From Nonlabens spongiae (GTDB lineage: Bacteria > Bacteroidota > Bacteroidia > Flavobacteriales > Flavobacteriaceae): 64,000 bases of DNA. Of this stretch, positions 26,640 to 34,481 are shown one piece after another. The notes under the pieces were generated by a model. It did no database searches, was not told where the DNA came from, and saw only the letters and a program-made list of their open reading frames with translations. The stretch's first letter is position 1, and the number at the start of each line of letters is the position of its first letter. Location: assembly GCF_002117125.1 (NCBI RefSeq), contig NZ_CP019344.1, positions 1,302,001 through 1,366,000 of the forward strand, given 5' to 3'. Both the position numbers and the translations under genes were made by a program.

Positions 26640-26996
26640 TTGAAAGCAAAGGTCACCAACGTATTTGAGTACATTGAGCTCCACCCTAAGTGGAAAGAAC
26701 ATCTATCTCTGATTTGTGAGCAGATAAAAAAACATCCTTTTGAAGAGCATATTAAGTGGGGAGCTCCCTGTTTCACGTACAATGGAACTAATCTAGTGGG
26801 TCTGGCTGGTTTCAAGAACCATTGTGCGATTTGGTTTCATAAGGGCAGCCTGCTCTCTGATCCTAAAGATTTTCTCGGAAATGCTTAACCAGGTAAAGCT
26901 AAGCTTCTGCGCCAATGGAGATTTTCACAACCAGAGAATCAGTCCTTAGCTATTTCAAATATTGATATTGGATATTTGAACTCTCTTCTTAAATAA
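26640..26996 (+). pseudogene. DUF1801/YdeI-like gene with nonsense mutation
   Basis: From a TTG at 26640 the frame reads like DUF1801 (VTNVFEYIELHPKWKEHLSL, HIKWGAPCFTYNGTNLVGLA, NHCAIWFHKGSLLSDP) and stops at TAA 26886-26888 after GNA. The same frame continues past the stop as PGKAKLLRQWRFSQPENQ to 26996, matching the family's usual continuation (an A-Q-E-G-K type segment). A CAA to TAA change would explain the stop. The C-terminal extension of longer relatives is also missing. Alternatively a short 82-residue protein is still made. Confidence 0.75.
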
Positions 26997-27032
26997 ACCA
27001 TCCAAATGGGGCGCAAATAGCATGACTTAATA

Positions 27033-27063
27033 CGCATTAAACCACTATTGGTGATTTAATGCG
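27033..27063. promoter_or_regulatory. Candidate HipB operator (inverted repeat)
   Basis: CGCATTAAACCAC (27033-27045) and GTGATTTAATGCG (27051-27063) are 13-base arms with one mismatch around 5 bases. A further half, GCATTAA, occurs near 27111. It lies 73 bases before the hipB-like start, in a region otherwise without genes, as expected for an autoregulated antitoxin operator. Confidence 0.55.
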
Positions 27064-27136
27064 CTTTATATCATTCAATAAATCAAATTTATAATATGTA
27101 TTATATTTGATGCATTAAGCAGAAAAATATGCATTT

Positions 27137-27487
27137 ATGCGTAATCCATCATACATAAATTTATACGCTCTTACAGATGAAAAGATTCTATCACTTATTT
27201 GCGAGTTTATTAGAAAGAGTAGAATTGATCAACAATATTCACAGCAGGAGCTTTCTGAGCGCGCGGGAATAAGTCGCAGTACACTAAGTTTGATAGAACG
27301 TGGCACGTCGCCTACGTTAGAAACTCTGATCAAGATATTGAGAGCTTTAGATCGACTGGAAACTCTTTCTGAACTGAGGTATGAGAAAGTGGTGAGTCCT
27401 TTGAAAGTCGCTGAAGAAGATATTCAGGAGCGCTATAGAGTTAGAAAAAAGAAAGGCACAGATGATCCTTTAAAAAGCGACTGGTAA
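27137..27487 (+). CDS. hipB: HipB-type antitoxin (XRE family HTH)
   Basis: 116 residues. HTH at about residues 34-85: YSQQELSERAGISRSTLSLI, then ERGTSPTLETLIKILRAL, a classic XRE fold. The C-terminal tail is charged (VRKKKGTDDPLKSDW). It likely represses its own operon and neutralises the HipA kinase encoded directly downstream; the stop and the hipA start overlap by one base (TAATG), the usual antitoxin-first arrangement. Confidence 0.9.
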   Translation: MRNPSYINLYALTDEKILSLICEFIRKSRIDQQYSQQELSERAGISRSTLSLIERGTSPTLETLIKILRALDRLETLSELRYEKVVSPLKVAEEDIQERYRVRKKKGTDDPLKSDW

Positions 27488-28788
27488 TGAAGACGGCATA
27501 CATTAGATTATGGGGAGAACGTATTGCAGCTGTAAGCTGGGATGATGATCGCCAGCTAGCAAATTTTGAATACACTCCTGAATTTGTGGAGCGAGGGATC
27601 GAGGTCGCGCCCCTTACCATGCCATTGCAAAAAAACAGGATCTATCAATTCCCCCAATTGCGCGCAAAAAACACGCAGCTTGACACCTTCAAAGGGTTAC
27701 CGGGACTTCTTGCAGATGTATTACCTGATCGATACGGTAATCGCTTGATCAAGTCATGGCTCGCTCAGCAAGGGAGACCAGAAAACGACATGAATCCAGT
27801 GGAAACCTTATGTTTTATAGGTCAGCGTGGTATGGGAGCTCTGGAATTTGAACCCAGCACTCATAGAAAACAGGATCTTTTTGATGTCTCTGTGGATCAT
27901 TTGGTCAACATTGCCGCTCAAATGCTACGTGAGCGCGCCTCTTTTTCTGAAAACATCAACCACGAGACTGAGGAGGCAGTGAAGAGGATTTTGACACTGG
28001 GAACTTCAGCTGGTGGAGCTCGTTCAAAAGCAATTATCGCTTACAACCCATCTACCGGCGAGGTAAAATCTGGACAGACTGACGTACCTGCAGGATTTTA
28101 TCATTATCTCATAAAACTAGATGGTGTAGATGCTGCACAATTTGGAACCAGTAAGGGATATGGTCGTGTAGAAATAGCCTATTACCTTATGGCAAAAGAC
28201 TGTGGCATAAATATGATGCCTTCTCAACTTCTGGAAGAAAACGGAAGAGCACATTTCATGACGCAACGATTTGATCGAGAGGCAAACAACACAAAACATC
28301 ACATGCAAACCTTGTGTGCCATAAATCATTACGATTATAATCTAGTAGGTGAATATAGCTACGAGCAGCTTTTTCAAACCATGCGTCTTTTGCGACTACC
28401 GTACCCAGATGCAGAGGAAATGTTCAGAAGAATGGTTTTTAATGTACTTGCTAGAAATTGTGACGATCACACCAAGAATTTTTCATTCCTTTTAAAACAA
28501 AGAGGCCGCTGGGAATTGAGTCCCGCTTACGATATTTGCTTTGCTTATGACCCTAAAAGTATTTGGGTAAGTAAACACTCTCTAAGCATCAATGGCAAAA
28601 GAGAAAACTTTATTAAGGAAGATATGCTGAAAGTGGCTAAGTCCATGAACATTAAAAAACCTGAGCTAATCTTAAGCTCTATCAAAAATGTAGTTATGGA
28701 GTGGCGATCTTACGCACAAAAATGTCAAGTTCAACCTGACCTGACCGATCATATCCAGCAACACATTGAGGAGATCCAGCTGGCATGA
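27487..28788 (+). CDS. hipA: HipA-type serine/threonine kinase toxin
   Basis: 433 residues, as in HipA, which phosphorylates glutamyl-tRNA synthetase in E. coli and stops growth; the target here is unknown. N-terminal domain (about 1-110) with LPGLLADVLPDRYGNRLI, Gly-rich nucleotide loop TLGTSAGGARSKAII, then kinase core with FNVLARNCDDHTKNFSFLL (catalytic Asp, Asn) and LSPAYDICFAY (metal Asp). All key residues look intact. Co-transcribed with hipB. Confidence 0.93.
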   Translation: MKTAYIRLWGERIAAVSWDDDRQLANFEYTPEFVERGIEVAPLTMPLQKNRIYQFPQLRAKNTQLDTFKGLPGLLADVLPDRYGNRLIKSWLAQQGRPENDMNPVETLCFIGQRGMGALEFEPSTHRKQDLFDVSVDHLVNIAAQMLRERASFSENINHETEEAVKRILTLGTSAGGARSKAIIAYNPSTGEVKSGQTDVPAGFYHYLIKLDGVDAAQFGTSKGYGRVEIAYYLMAKDCGINMMPSQLLEENGRAHFMTQRFDREANNTKHHMQTLCAINHYDYNLVGEYSYEQLFQTMRLLRLPYPDAEEMFRRMVFNVLARNCDDHTKNFSFLLKQRGRWELSPAYDICFAYDPKSIWVSKHSLSINGKRENFIKEDMLKVAKSMNIKKPELILSSIKNVVMEWRSYAQKCQVQPDLTDHIQQHIEEIQLA

Positions 28789-28878
28789 TTTTTTCTACAA
28801 GGTGGCATGGGCAGTTATGAGATGATCTACAGATATTCTAATTACATTGCCTTACCTTTATAAATCTAAATTTGCTAC

Positions 28879-29673
28879 ATGAACATCTTGAAAACCCTCA
28901 TCGCCATCTTTTTATTTCTTGCAGGAGGTCTATCTATTGCACAAAGCGATGGCAATGATTCAGAAAAAATCACTGATACTGAGTTAAGTAAACTCACGAA
29001 GCTCTCTGAGGAACAAATGGGTAGCGGCAAGTATCAGATTAAGATTCAAAATGTAAAGTTCTACGGCATGCAAAGACAATTGCTCTCTCAAAATGAGCTT
29101 GTGTCAAAGCTGGCTAGTGGCGATTATGGAGCTGATGCTTATGCAAATGAAGAAGGAGTCGTCGTTGTCGCTTTGCTTAGAAAGAGTACACCAGAAGAGC
29201 GAGCTATGATGAAACAGCAAAGGGAACAGGCTCAAATGCAAGACCCTTCCAGTCTAGTAGGAAGCGATGCAAAACCTTTTGAGCTGGAAGATCTTGAGGG
29301 CAATAAATACTCTATGGACGAGCTCAAAGGGAAAGTAGTGGTTATCAATTTTTGGTTTATTGGCTGTCCTCCATGTAGAAAAGAAATTCCTGAGTTGAAT
29401 GAATTAGTAGAAGAGAATGAAGATGAAGAAGTAGTATTTCTAGGTGTAGCAACAGACCGTCATAAGCAACTTACCTCATTTTTATCTAAAACAGAATTCA
29501 ATTACAATATTATTGCTGAAGGTCGACGCTTTGCTGCCGCTTATAATGTTACAGCCTACCCTACGCATATCGTTATCGGTAAAGATGCAAAAGTGAGTTA
29601 CGCGGCGGCAGGTTTTGGTCCGGGAAGTATTGATGTTTTAAAGTCTGCCATTGAGGAAGAATTAGAAAAGTAA
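28879..29673 (+). CDS. TlpA-like secreted thioredoxin
   Basis: 264 residues. Signal peptide (MNILKTLIAIFLFLAGGLSIAQ), a 100-residue region of unknown fold, then an AhpC/TSA-Redoxin/TlpA domain (about 127-264) with active site GCPPCRKEIPEL (Cys163, Cys166) and cis-Pro region TAYPTHIVIG. Probably reduces or oxidises periplasmic disulfides. A TAAATTTG box lies 5-12 bases before the start, too close for a normal leader unless the message is leaderless. The next gene follows by 9 bases. Confidence 0.9.
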   Translation: MNILKTLIAIFLFLAGGLSIAQSDGNDSEKITDTELSKLTKLSEEQMGSGKYQIKIQNVKFYGMQRQLLSQNELVSKLASGDYGADAYANEEGVVVVALLRKSTPEERAMMKQQREQAQMQDPSSLVGSDAKPFELEDLEGNKYSMDELKGKVVVINFWFIGCPPCRKEIPELNELVEENEDEEVVFLGVATDRHKQLTSFLSKTEFNYNIIAEGRRFAAAYNVTAYPTHIVIGKDAKVSYAAAGFGPGSIDVLKSAIEEELEK

Positions 29674-29682
29674 TCCTCTCTC

Positions 29683-30462
29683 ATGCCTGAATTACCAGAA
29701 GTACACGGTTACCAGCAATATATCAATGCTACCATTCTCCATAAAAAGATTGTAGCGATGGACTGTAGGGATGATCGTTTGCTTAAAATGACCTTACCTA
29801 CCTTCAAGAAACATTTGATCGGTGAAGAATTTACAGGAACTGAACGTATAGGTAAGTACTTGTTTCTGAAAACTTCGGGAGATCGGGTGCTGGTCATGCA
29901 TTTCGGGATGACGGGTCGCCCCAATTATTTTCATGATGTGGACGATCGCCCCAAATTCGGTCATATCATGCTTGCGTTTGAGAATGATTATCATTTTGCT
30001 TTTGAGAATAAAAGGAAGTTCGGCTGGTGGGATCTTACAGAAAATATTGAAGATTACCGGGAAAAGCACGATTTAAGCAAAGATGCTAGAGAACTGACTC
30101 TAGAAGATTTCCAGACTAGTATAAATGGTCGCAAAACGAGCATCAAAAACATTCTCATGAATCAGAGTATCTGTGCTGGTATAGGCAACTGGATGGCAGA
30201 TGATATTCTATATCAAGCCAAGATACATCCAGAAAATAAAGTAAACGAGTTGTCTCCTGATGAAATTGAATTGGTTTTTAAAAAAATGCATCACGTTATT
30301 GAGACCGCGATAGAGCTTGAGGCCCATTATTCACATTTCCCTGAGGAGTTCATGATCCACCGTCGCAAGGAAGGAGCCGATTGTTTTCACACGTCAGGAA
30401 AAATCAAGAAGATAAAAGTAGGTGGTCGCTCCACATACTTCAGCCCCAAGTGGCAGTCTTAA
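29683..30462 (+). CDS. Fpg/Nei-family DNA glycosylase lacking the zinc finger
   Basis: Base-excision repair enzyme for oxidised bases. 259 residues. N-terminal MPELPEV supplies the Pro nucleophile and Glu; Lys in RIGKYLFLK, LVMHFGMTGRP and Asn in CAGIGNWMADDILY fit the family (helix-two-turn-helix). The C-terminal beta-hairpin DCFHTSGKIKKIKVGGRST keeps the Arg finger (VGGRSTYF) but three of the four zinc Cys are gone. It resembles the zincless finger of NEIL1-type enzymes. Likely co-transcribed with the thioredoxin gene. Confidence 0.88.
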   Translation: MPELPEVHGYQQYINATILHKKIVAMDCRDDRLLKMTLPTFKKHLIGEEFTGTERIGKYLFLKTSGDRVLVMHFGMTGRPNYFHDVDDRPKFGHIMLAFENDYHFAFENKRKFGWWDLTENIEDYREKHDLSKDARELTLEDFQTSINGRKTSIKNILMNQSICAGIGNWMADDILYQAKIHPENKVNELSPDEIELVFKKMHHVIETAIELEAHYSHFPEEFMIHRRKEGADCFHTSGKIKKIKVGGRSTYFSPKWQS

Positions 30463-30517
30463 CACTGACATTTAACTTCCCGACTTTTGATAAGATTTTC
30501 ATGGTGTGTCATTATTA

Positions 30518-30533
30518 CGCTTTCGCGAAAGCG
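30518..30533. repeat. Dispersed palindrome, intergenic
   Basis: Perfect core, extended to 22 bp (30515-30536) by TTA/TAA flanks, between the glycosylase gene and a decayed gene. Confidence 0.9.
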
Positions 30534-30580
30534 TAAACCACATCAACATCTCGTTAATTAATGCCACTCTAACAGTGGGT

Positions 30581-30949
30581 ATGATTCCCGAGCAAATCTT
30601 TAAAATAAAAGTGGCTGATTACGACATGGAAGAAATCTGGAACGAGTTTCAAGAGAAGCAAAATATGACCTAAAGCGAGCTGAAAACTGGCTGGAAACAG
30701 ACGAATCCAAGGCTGCAGGTCAGGAAATTGATGGTGACGAGACCGTAGACCATAACGCTGGAAAACAACTTGTTCAAATTTTAGATAAATACCAAGAGTA
30801 ATTTCACAGATGTTAACTGGGACAAGATCAATGAGACCGCGGGCGGTTATCACAAGAAGATCCATCCACTACAAAAGCCGAACGATGACGTAGAAAATAG
30901 TACATGGTATCACGCTCTTAAGAACTGGGGTCCCGATGCAATGAAGTAA
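30581..30949 (+). pseudogene. Decayed DUF3140-like gene
   Basis: Three frames must be joined. Frame 1 from ATG 30581 reads ADYDMEEIWNEFQEKQNMT and hits TAA; the same frame would continue S-E-L-K. A second frame gives NWLETDESKAAGQEIDGDE, then HNAGKQLVQILDKYQE. A third gives SNFTDVNWDKINETAGGYHK and ends ENSTWYHALKNWGPDAMK. Together they match DUF3140 (NMT.xEL..WL then W...L..WG.D). So one nonsense and two frameshifts are seen. Family name is moderately certain; the inactive state is well supported. Confidence 0.75.
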
Positions 30950-30954
30950 TTCTA

Positions 30955-31791
30955 TCAATTTGTAGATCGTTGCAGACGGTTTTTTTTGTTCAAGTAAAGG
31001 GTATTGAGTATTATTCCGGTTAGCACGAGAAAAACGCCAAGTATTGCGATTACACCGTATTCCTCTGAAAAGAAAGTCACGCCCAGCAGCAGGGTAAAGA
31101 GAACTTCTAAATATTTGAATGGGGCAACCTTTTTTGGAGATGCTCCCTGGAAGGCCATCGTCATGAAAATTTGCCCTAGCAAACCTACAATCACCAAACA
31201 CAAAATAATCAACAGTTCAGTGAAGCTTGGGGACACCCATTGAAACAGGCATGCAATTCCACAACTCACAGTTCCCACCAGCATGAAGTAATTAATAATC
31301 ACTAGTGGATGATCGCGATTACCGATTTTTGATATTGAAACAAACACAACTGACAGACTTAATGCTGAAAGAATAGCAATTAAAGTTCCTAGAATACTTA
31401 TCTGGGCATGATAAAATTCAATAAGTGCCACGCCTAAAAATGCCATAGCAAAATAAAGCCATTGCTTCACGGCAACTTTTTGCCGTAGCCAGAAGATGGC
31501 AAGAACCGCAGCAAAAACGGGTGATAAATATCTTATGACTGTAGCGATCCCTAGATTGAGAAATTTCAAAGAGTAAAAAAATAGGAACAAAGAAATCGTT
31601 CCAAAAACACCCCTTATCAACATAAGTTTGCGCTCATTCCCAATCAAGTTGATGTTCTTGTGCTTTAAATAAAGTGATATAAAGATCAGAGTTATAAGAG
31701 ATCTAATGAATATCAATTGAAAAGCACTAAATCCTTCCAGGTATTTGACAAGCGCATTCATTACAGAAAGCATTATCGAGCTCAACCCCAT
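30955..31791 (-). CDS. EamA/DMT-family transporter
   Basis: 278 residues with about ten membrane helices in two similar halves, as in drug/metabolite exporters (EamA repeat, YdcZ/RhaT-like). Examples are MGLSSIMLSVMNALVKYLEG, SLFLFFYSLKFLNLGIATVI, RYLSPVFAAVLAIFWL and PFKYLEVLFTLLLGVTFFSE. Such proteins export amino acids, metabolites or drugs; the substrate cannot be told. The gene converges on the decayed DUF3140-like gene. Confidence 0.88.
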   Translation of the reverse strand: MGLSSIMLSVMNALVKYLEGFSAFQLIFIRSLITLIFISLYLKHKNINLIGNERKLMLIRGVFGTISLFLFFYSLKFLNLGIATVIRYLSPVFAAVLAIFWLRQKVAVKQWLYFAMAFLGVALIEFYHAQISILGTLIAILSALSLSVVFVSISKIGNRDHPLVIINYFMLVGTVSCGIACLFQWVSPSFTELLIILCLVIVGLLGQIFMTMAFQGASPKKVAPFKYLEVLFTLLLGVTFFSEEYGVIAILGVFLVLTGIILNTLYLNKKNRLQRSTN

Positions 31792-31867
31792 GAGATAATA
31801 AGCTCGAGATGTGCTACTGAAAATTGGAAAGTTCTTAATGGTAGTTAGTATATAAGTAAGTTAAGCT

Positions 31868-32827
31868 CTAGACCCTATTGAAGAAACTGTCCACAAACTC
31901 AACTTTATTGAAAACCTGTAGATCATCCATCCCCTCTCCTACACCTATATAGCGCACGGGAATTTGAAACTGGTCTGAAATACCTATCACGACGCCACCT
32001 TTTGCTGTGCCATCAAGTTTAGTAATCGCTAGGCTACTCACGTCTGTAACTGCGGTAAATTGTTTGGCCTGCTCAAAAGCGTTCTGTCCAGTGGAGCCAT
32101 CGAGGACCAACATCACATCGTGAGGCGCATCTGGTAGTACCTTTTGCATCACTCGTTTAATTTTACCCAACTCATTCATTAGGTTAACCTTGTTATGCAA
32201 TCTTCCAGCAGTATCGAGAAGAACCACATCAGCATTATGGGCTACCGCGCTTTGAAGCGTGTCAAAGGCAACACTCGCAGGATCACTTCCCATAGCTTGT
32301 TTGACAATATCTACCCCTACTCTTTTCGCCCAAATGTCCAACTGGTCTACAGCAGCAGCACGGAATGTATCTCCAGCTCCGAGAACGACTTTTTTACCTT
32401 TTTGTTTGAATTGATGTGCGAGTTTACCGATCGTGGTTGTTTTGCCTACCCCATTAACCCCTACGACCATAATTACATAAGGACCTTCAGTTTCGGGAAT
32501 GGTGAAATCTGTGGCGTTTCCATGATTGACTTCACTCATCAATCCGGCAATTTCCTCACGAAGGATTTTATTGAGTTCAGAAGTACCTAGATACTTATCT
32601 CGAGCTACACGCTCCTCAATACGATCAATGATTTTAATAGTTGTGGCTACACCTACATCGCTGGAAACCAACACGTCTTCTAAGTCATCCAGAACGTCAT
32701 CATCTACTTTATCCTTACCGGCGACGGCTTTTCCTAACTTGTCAAAAAAAGAAGATTTAGACTTTTCTAAGCCTTTGTCTAGGGTCTCTTTCTTTTCTTT
32801 ATTGAATATCTTCTTAAAAAAACTCAT
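31868..32827 (-). CDS. ftsY: Signal recognition particle receptor FtsY
   Basis: GTPase that docks SRP-ribosome complexes at the membrane for co-translational insertion. 319 residues, a short-form FtsY: brief Lys-rich start instead of a long acidic domain, N domain (about 20-95), then GTPase G domain: VVGVNGVGKTTTIGKLA, GAGDTFRAAAVDQL, DTAGRLHNK, TKLDGTAKGG. It is leftward, 77 bases after the transporter gene's start, with a possible box CAAAAATA at 32845-32852 (TAnnTTTG on the coding strand). Confidence 0.97.
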   Translation of the reverse strand: MSFFKKIFNKEKKETLDKGLEKSKSSFFDKLGKAVAGKDKVDDDVLDDLEDVLVSSDVGVATTIKIIDRIEERVARDKYLGTSELNKILREEIAGLMSEVNHGNATDFTIPETEGPYVIMVVGVNGVGKTTTIGKLAHQFKQKGKKVVLGAGDTFRAAAVDQLDIWAKRVGVDIVKQAMGSDPASVAFDTLQSAVAHNADVVLLDTAGRLHNKVNLMNELGKIKRVMQKVLPDAPHDVMLVLDGSTGQNAFEQAKQFTAVTDVSSLAITKLDGTAKGGVVIGISDQFQIPVRYIGVGEGMDDLQVFNKVEFVDSFFNRV

Positions 32828-32884
32828 GATCGATTCTAAAGATGCAAAAATAAGTAAGTTCTTGAGCTCAGTATAGTTTAGCGA

Positions 32885-33517
32885 TCAGTAGTTTAGTACA
32901 GATTCTGAAATATGTTTGCGAACTTTTTTTTGAGTGGACATGAAGTCGTCCTCTGCCCTATAACCTACAGGGAGCAATAATACACTTTTGAGACCCTGAC
33001 CAGCAAGATTAAGCAACTGATCTATCTTTTCTGGTTCAAAGCCTTCCATGGGACAGGAATCAATTCTCTCAGCAGCGCAAACCGCAAGTAAATTCCCTAA
33101 AATCAAGTATGCCTGATTCCTCGCCCAGTTCTCTATTTCTAGAACTGTTTTGTTAGAAAAAGAATCCACTAGAAATTCTTCAAATGGTTTGAGGATCTCA
33201 TTTTGAGTATTCCTGACTTGTTTTACGAGCTTGAAATAATTCTGGATGTAGGCAGCATCTACTTCTTGAACACAAATTACTAATACTGCTGAACAGTCAG
33301 CCACCTGTCGCTGACCATAGCTGGCAGCAACCATGCTATTTTGCACGTCGCGATCTCGCACTACCATCATTTTACAAGGTTGTAAACCATAAGAAGTAGC
33401 TGTGAGATTGAAACATTCTGACAGCAAATCGATGTGCTGCTGATCTAGTCTTTTATCTGGATCAAACTTTTTTGTTGCATATCTCCATTTAAGATCTTCA
33501 AGAATTTTATTTTCCAT
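32885..33517 (-). CDS. NfsB-like nitroreductase
   Basis: 210 residues. FMN enzyme of the nitroreductase fold; uses NAD(P)H to reduce nitro compounds or quinones. Motifs: KWRYATKKFDPDKRL near the start (FMN phosphate binding), ATSYGLQPCKMMVV, AERIDSCPMEGFEPEKID and VLLLPVGYRAEDDF. The physiological substrate is unknown. Divergent from the SanA/YdcF-like gene; the 146-base gap holds an operator-like palindrome. Confidence 0.92.
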   Translation of the reverse strand: MENKILEDLKWRYATKKFDPDKRLDQQHIDLLSECFNLTATSYGLQPCKMMVVRDRDVQNSMVAASYGQRQVADCSAVLVICVQEVDAAYIQNYFKLVKQVRNTQNEILKPFEEFLVDSFSNKTVLEIENWARNQAYLILGNLLAVCAAERIDSCPMEGFEPEKIDQLLNLAGQGLKSVLLLPVGYRAEDDFMSTQKKVRKHISESVLNY

Positions 33518-33623
33518 GAATTGTATTACTGAATTGAAACAATTTTGACTTTCAAAATTATGGAAATACCCTCTGCATAAACCTTTATTAAAATAGCTTA
33601 TCCTTATAATTGCATCAAAAAAG

Positions 33624-33647
33624 TAGCGTTATCTATAGATGACGCTA
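33624..33647. promoter_or_regulatory. Operator-like 24-bp palindrome
   Basis: TAGCGTTATCTA (33624-33635) and TAGATGACGCTA (33636-33647) pair with one mismatched position and no spacer. It lies 17 bases before the SanA/YdcF-like start and is not related to the dispersed palindromes. A dimeric regulator site is likely but the regulator is unknown. Confidence 0.5.
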
Positions 33648-33663
33648 TAGCCTCAACTAGGAA

Positions 33664-34320
33664 ATGAAAAGATTGTTGAACATTTTGGTTTTTGTTCTTA
33701 TTGCAGGAGTATTAACGATCCTTGGTCTACAATTTCATGTAAATAGATTTGCTCGTGGTCTCATGCACTCAAAGATAGACAGTATTCAGCCCGTTTATAC
33801 TGGAATTGTATTGGGAGCTAGCGTTAGACCCGACAAAAGTCTCTCTCCTATTCTTCAAGATCGAGTTGACGCTGCGCTGAATGCCTACAAAGCGGGTAAA
33901 TTTCAGCGATTCTTGTTAAGCGGTGATCATGGATCCAGAAACTATGATGAGGTAAACGCCATGAAGGACTACCTTAACAATAAAGGTGTGGCAGACTCAG
34001 TCATATTTTTAGACCATGCTGGTTTTGACACCTATGACTCGATGTTCAGGGCAAAAAAAGTATTTGAAGTAAATGATGCGGTCATCTTCACGCAAAAGTT
34101 CCATCTCCCTAGAGCGGTCTATCTTGCAAACCACCTAGGGCTTGAAGCTCAAGGGTTTGAAGCAGATATGCGGGAATACTCAGCAAACAATAGCTTGAAA
34201 AGACGCGAGTGGCTGGCAAATATCAAAGCTTGGTTCGAATTGAATATAGAGAAACAACCTACATACAGCGGTGACATTATTTCCATTACAGGTCCCAGCG
34301 CTAAATCTCACGACAAATAG
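33664..34320 (+). CDS. SanA/YdcF-like (DUF218) membrane protein
   Basis: 218 residues: one N-terminal helix (LLNILVFVLIAGVLTILGL) and a DUF218 domain on the outer face, with YTGIVLGASVRPDKSLSPIL, LLSGDHGSRNYDEVNAMKDY, AGFDTYDSMFRAKKVF and TQKFHLPRAVYLANHLGL. SanA affects envelope barrier function in enterobacteria; the exact enzyme activity is unsettled. Its start is 17 bases after a 24-bp palindrome. Confidence 0.9.
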   Translation: MKRLLNILVFVLIAGVLTILGLQFHVNRFARGLMHSKIDSIQPVYTGIVLGASVRPDKSLSPILQDRVDAALNAYKAGKFQRFLLSGDHGSRNYDEVNAMKDYLNNKGVADSVIFLDHAGFDTYDSMFRAKKVFEVNDAVIFTQKFHLPRAVYLANHLGLEAQGFEADMREYSANNSLKRREWLANIKAWFELNIEKQPTYSGDIISITGPSAKSHDK

Positions 34321-34425
34321 CGAAGTACAAAGAGTAAGCTGCTAACAGCATTCAGCCTGTAGCCTAAAGCAAAATCTAATATGTTCACAAACCTTTTAAA
34401 TAAGTTAATAAAAAGAGAGGAGTAA

Positions 34426-34458
34426 TTTGGCACACCGCTGTAGGTAGCCATAACTTTA
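34426..34458 (+). promoter_or_regulatory. Candidate promoter for split transketolase
   Basis: TTTG (34426-34429), 21-base spacer, TAACTTTA (34451-34458), 23 bases before the transketolase start. It fits the Bacteroidota primary sigma pattern TTTG-N~19-TAnnTTTG with one mismatch. Confidence 0.4.
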
Positions 34459-34481
34459 CGGCAGCTTTAAAACTTACTTAA

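Noticed and set aside
30569..31201. Leftward frames over the DUF3140-like region
   Set aside because: The forward strand gives a recognisable protein once frames are joined; the reverse frames have no family resemblance.
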